Assembly: GCA_038209365.1 (NCBI GenBank)
Contig: JBBQXS010000011.1
Location: 48,358 to 112,357, forward strand
Length of the DNA stretch: 64,000 nt
Direction: 5' to 3'
Source of the DNA: DASQHW01 sp038209365
Lineage (GTDB): Bacteria > Actinomycetota > Acidimicrobiia > IMCC26256 > PALSA-610
Positions 61,798 to 64,000 of the stretch are shown in pieces. The position numbers and the translations under genes are program-made. The stretch's first letter is position 1. Every line of letters starts with the position of its first letter. The notes below the pieces were generated by a model that saw only the letters and a program-made list of their open reading frames with translations, was not told where the DNA came from and did not search any database.

Positions 61798-62349
61798 CTA
61801 CGCAACCTCGGTGACTTCGTGCTTGGCGTCGCGCTGGCGCTCTCGGTACGCGTTGAGCATGCCCTTCGTCGACACCTCTTCGGGGGACTTGCCGCGCAGG
61901 CGCGCCACGTCTTCCGGCCGGCGCAGATCGCGCAAGCCCTGCATCGTCGCGCGCGCGACGTTGATCGCGTTGGACGAGCCGAGGGACTTTGCCAGCACAT
62001 CATGGATGCCTGCGGATTCCAAGATCGCGCGGGCCGCGCCGCCGGCGATCACCCCGGTACCGGGTGCCGCGGGCTTCAGAAGGACGCGCGCGGCATCGTG
62101 CTCCCCCAGCACCACGTGGGTGATGGTCGACCCCGCAAGCGGCACCGCGTACAAGTTCTTCTTGGCTTCCTCCATCCCCTTCTGGATGGCGGCCGGCACC
62201 TCCTTGGCCTTGCCATAGCCCAGACCGACGTTTCCGGCGCCGTCGCCGACCACCACGAGCGCGGTGAACGAGAACCGCCGGCCACCCTTCACGACCTTGG
62301 CCACCCGGTTGATGGCGATCACTCGCTCGTCGTACTGCCCTTCGGGCAC
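61798..62349 (-). CDS. rpsE: 30S ribosomal protein S5
   Basis: A 183-residue uS5. ERVIAINRVAKVVKGGRRFSF is the N-terminal RNA-binding domain signature, LGYGKAKEVPAAIQKG and GTGVIAGGAARAILE follow. GTG at 62349 is preceded by GGAG at 6-base spacing; earlier in-frame codons lie upstream of the rplR stop region and are not supported. Confidence 0.94.
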   Translation of the reverse strand: MPEGQYDERVIAINRVAKVVKGGRRFSFTALVVVGDGAGNVGLGYGKAKEVPAAIQKGMEEAKKNLYAVPLAGSTITHVVLGEHDAARVLLKPAAPGTGVIAGGAARAILESAGIHDVLAKSLGSSNAINVARATMQGLRDLRRPEDVARLRGKSPEEVSTKGMLNAYRERQRDAKHEVTEVA

Positions 62350-62425
62350 AGCTATCTCCGCTCTGTCGGATCGCTCGGGCCACGGTGCCGAACAGTGCAG
62401 GATACCTGCACGGTGTGACCGCGCC

Positions 62426-62782
62426 TCACAGTTCCAGTCCGGCCTCGCGCGCACCGTCGGCGACCGCGGCCACCCGGCCGTGGTACTTGAAGCCGCCGCG
62501 GTCGAACACCACGGTGGTGATCCCCGCCGCCTTGGCGCGCTCGCCGACGAGCTTGCCGACATTCTTCGCGGCATCGACGGTCGCCGTCGCGCCGGTCCGC
62601 AAGTCGGTTTCCATCGTCGACGCGCACACGATCGTGCGACGCGCAAAGTCGTCGATGGCCTGTGCGTAGATGTGCTTGTTCGACCGGAACACGGCCAGGC
62701 GCGGACGCTCGGCCGTGCCCATGATCTTCTTGCGGACCCGGCGGTGCCGCCGCGTGCGGTGTTCGGATTTGGTGAGCGCCAT
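62426..62782 (-). CDS. rplR: 50S ribosomal protein L18
   Basis: A 118-residue uL18 that binds 5S rRNA: RRVRKKIMGTAERPRLAVFRSNKHIYAQ and VFDRGGFKYHGRVAAVADGAREAGL. ATG start. The 76-base gap to rpsE holds no other feature I can see. Confidence 0.96.
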   Translation of the reverse strand: MALTKSEHRTRRHRRVRKKIMGTAERPRLAVFRSNKHIYAQAIDDFARRTIVCASTMETDLRTGATATVDAAKNVGKLVGERAKAAGITTVVFDRGGFKYHGRVAAVADGAREAGLEL

Positions 62783-62790
62783 GTCCGGAC

Positions 62791-63330
62791 CTACTTCGCC
62801 GACTTGCCGGCTTTGCGCTGCACGCGCTCGCCGGAATAGCGGATGCCCTTGCCCTTGTAGGGCTCGGGCTTGCGGATCTTGCGAATGTCGGCCGCGACCT
62901 GACCGACGAGCTGCTTGTCGAAGCCACGGACGACGATACGCGTGGGTTGTGGGACCTCGAACGTGACCCCGTCGGGCGCCTTGACGCGAACCGGGTGGGA
63001 GAAACCCACGGCGAGCTCGATTGCGTCGGTGCCCTGCGCCACCGCGCGGTAGCCGACGCCGACGATCTCCAGCTCCTTGACGAATCCGTCCGACACGCCC
63101 GTGACCATGTTGGCGATCAGCGTGCGCTGCAGGCCGTGCAGGGATCGGTTCGTGCGCGCATCATCGGCGCGCGAGACGTGCAAGGCGTCGCCGTCGCGAG
63201 CGATCGCGACGTCGCCGACGATCACATGCTCGAGTTGACCCTTCGGGCCCTTCACGCGCACGGTCGCGCCATCGATCGTCACCTCGACGCCGCTCGGAAC
63301 GGCGATCGGTTGCTTGCCGATTCTCGACAT
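62791..63330 (-). CDS. rplF: 50S ribosomal protein L6
   Basis: A 179-residue uL6: SRIGKQPIAVPSGVEVTIDG at the start, SLHGLQRTLIANMVTGVSDGF in the middle, and PEPYKGKGIRYSGERVQRKAGKSAK at the end, the conserved C-terminal block that contacts 23S rRNA. ATG at 63330. Confidence 0.96.
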   Translation of the reverse strand: MSRIGKQPIAVPSGVEVTIDGATVRVKGPKGQLEHVIVGDVAIARDGDALHVSRADDARTNRSLHGLQRTLIANMVTGVSDGFVKELEIVGVGYRAVAQGTDAIELAVGFSHPVRVKAPDGVTFEVPQPTRIVVRGFDKQLVGQVAADIRKIRKPEPYKGKGIRYSGERVQRKAGKSAK

Positions 63331-63350
63331 CTCTACGACTCCCCGGTCCG

Positions 63351-63755
63351 CTACCAGACCTGGCAAAGCACCTCGCCGCCGACCTTGCGCTCGCGCGCCT
63401 CGCGGTCGGTCAGGAGGCCTTGATTGGTGGACAGGATCGCGATGCCCATGCCGCCGAGCACGCGCGGCACGGAATCGGCCTTCTTGTAGACGCGGAGCCC
63501 GGGTCGCGAGATCCGCTTCAAGCCGGAGATCGTGCGGCGCCGATCGTTCGAGTACTTCATACGGATGATCAAGCGCTTGCCCGGACGTCCGGGCACCTCG
63601 GCGACGTCGAAACCGGTGATGTAGCCCTCCCGCTCGAGGATGTTCGCCACCGCTTCCTTCAACTTCGACGAAGGCATCACGACGTCGTCGTGGAACGCCG
63701 TGTTCGCATTGCGAATGCGCGTGAGCATGTCGGCGATCGGGTCGGTCATCGTCAC
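63351..63755 (-). CDS. rpsH: 30S ribosomal protein S8
   Basis: A 134-residue uS8: DPIADMLTRIRNANTAFHDDV, then LKRISRPGLRVYKKAD and GGMGIAILSTNQGLLTDREAR near the C-terminus. GTG at 63755 has GGAGG at about 9 bases; ATG at 63749 is the alternative. Confidence 0.95.
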   Translation of the reverse strand: MTMTDPIADMLTRIRNANTAFHDDVVMPSSKLKEAVANILEREGYITGFDVAEVPGRPGKRLIIRMKYSNDRRRTISGLKRISRPGLRVYKKADSVPRVLGGMGIAILSTNQGLLTDREARERKVGGEVLCQVW

Positions 63756-63771
63756 AGCGTGTCGCCTCCCC

Positions 63772-63957
63772 TCACCACGAGCTCTTCGTCATGCCGGGGA
63801 TCTCGCCTGCGTGTGCCATCTGCCTGAGACAGATACGACACAGGCCGAAGTCGCGGTACACCGAACGCGCCCGGCCGCAGCGGCGGCAGCGCGTATACGC
63901 ACGAACCTTGAACTTCGGCTTGCGCTGTGATTTCAGAACGAGAGCCTTCTTGGCCAT
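63772..63957 (-). CDS. rpsZ: 30S ribosomal protein S14, zinc-binding type Z
   Basis: A 61-residue uS14 of the short zinc-binding type, with CRRC and CRIC pairs. The middle reads VRAYTRCRRCGRARSVYRDF. ATG at 63957. It follows rplE as in other actinobacterial spc operons. Confidence 0.95.
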   Translation of the reverse strand: MAKKALVLKSQRKPKFKVRAYTRCRRCGRARSVYRDFGLCRICLRQMAHAGEIPGMTKSSW

Positions 63958-63961
63958 TGAT

Positions 63962-64000
63962 TCACCCCTGCCCGTCACGTCGGAACGGGAATCCCAACGC
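63962..64000 (-). CDS. rplE: 50S ribosomal protein L5, C-terminal fragment
   Basis: Only the last 12 codons are inside the window, ending ALGFPFRRDGQG. GFPF is the conserved C-terminus of uL5, and the position just before rpsZ agrees. The rest lies beyond the right edge. Confidence 0.8.
   Translation of the reverse strand, partial: ALGFPFRRDGQG

Overview
The window is about 64 kb of very GC-rich bacterial chromosome (near 67-70% G+C by eye). It is packed with genes, uses many GTG starts, and links genes by 4-nt ATGA/GTGA stop-start overlaps. Gene content and order point to a high-GC actinobacterium: the block rplM-rpsI-glmM-glmS-nnrDE-alr-tsaE-tsaB-rimI-tsaD-groES, a GuaB3-type IMPDH relative beside guaA, and a split B12-binding mutase subunit. 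A deep lineage such as Acidimicrobiia is my inference, not something the sequence proves. I found no rRNA, tRNA, CRISPR array, transposase or phage gene. No stretch longer than about 300 bases lacks a gene.

Left part (1-13.7 kb): lipid and glycerol metabolism. A SRPBCC protein, an acyl-CoA synthetase and a rhodanese are translationally coupled. They are followed by a berberine-bridge-type flavoprotein and a glpD / alkyl-DHAP-synthase-like / FGGY-kinase trio that may feed ether lipid or glycerol-3-phosphate metabolism. Next is a poorly understood cluster: a stand-alone PEP-utiliser swivel domain, a 372-aa unknown and an AttH-like protein, with a probable winged-helix protein divergent to them and coupled to a lipoprotein that ends in a von Willebrand A domain.

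Middle part (13.7-37.7 kb): central metabolism. It holds a cation efflux transporter, class II and class I fumarases back to back, ogt, mdh, a J-domain protein, folD-purH-purN, small membrane proteins, a strong hairpin, a winged-helix gene whose 3' end runs antisense into sucD, sucCD with a B12-binding mutase subunit, pcrA, dtd, class I aldolase, guaA, guaB3, a lipoprotein, a CoA-type Nudix hydrolase and a second acyl-CoA synthetase.

Right part (37.7-64 kb): informational genes, nearly all leftward. A CIRCE-controlled groES without groEL sits downstream of the t6A genes (tsaE, tsaB, rimI, tsaD), a family 4 uracil-DNA glycosylase, alr, a NAD(P)HX repair enzyme, a giant 1135-aa GlmS-like protein and glmM. 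These follow rplM-rpsI. Beyond an alkaline-phosphatase-superfamily phosphodiesterase whose two halves look circularly permuted lies the alpha operon (infA-rpmJ-rpsM-rpsK-rpsD-rpoA-rplQ-truA), then map, adk, secY and the spc operon up to the last codons of rplE.

Most notable points: the permuted phosphodiesterase; the giant GlmS with an N-terminal insertion and a ~295-residue C-terminal extension; an infA that appears to start at CTG; a repeated leader carrying the ribosome-binding site before glmM, rpsD and rplO; and a duplicated 5' end of map.
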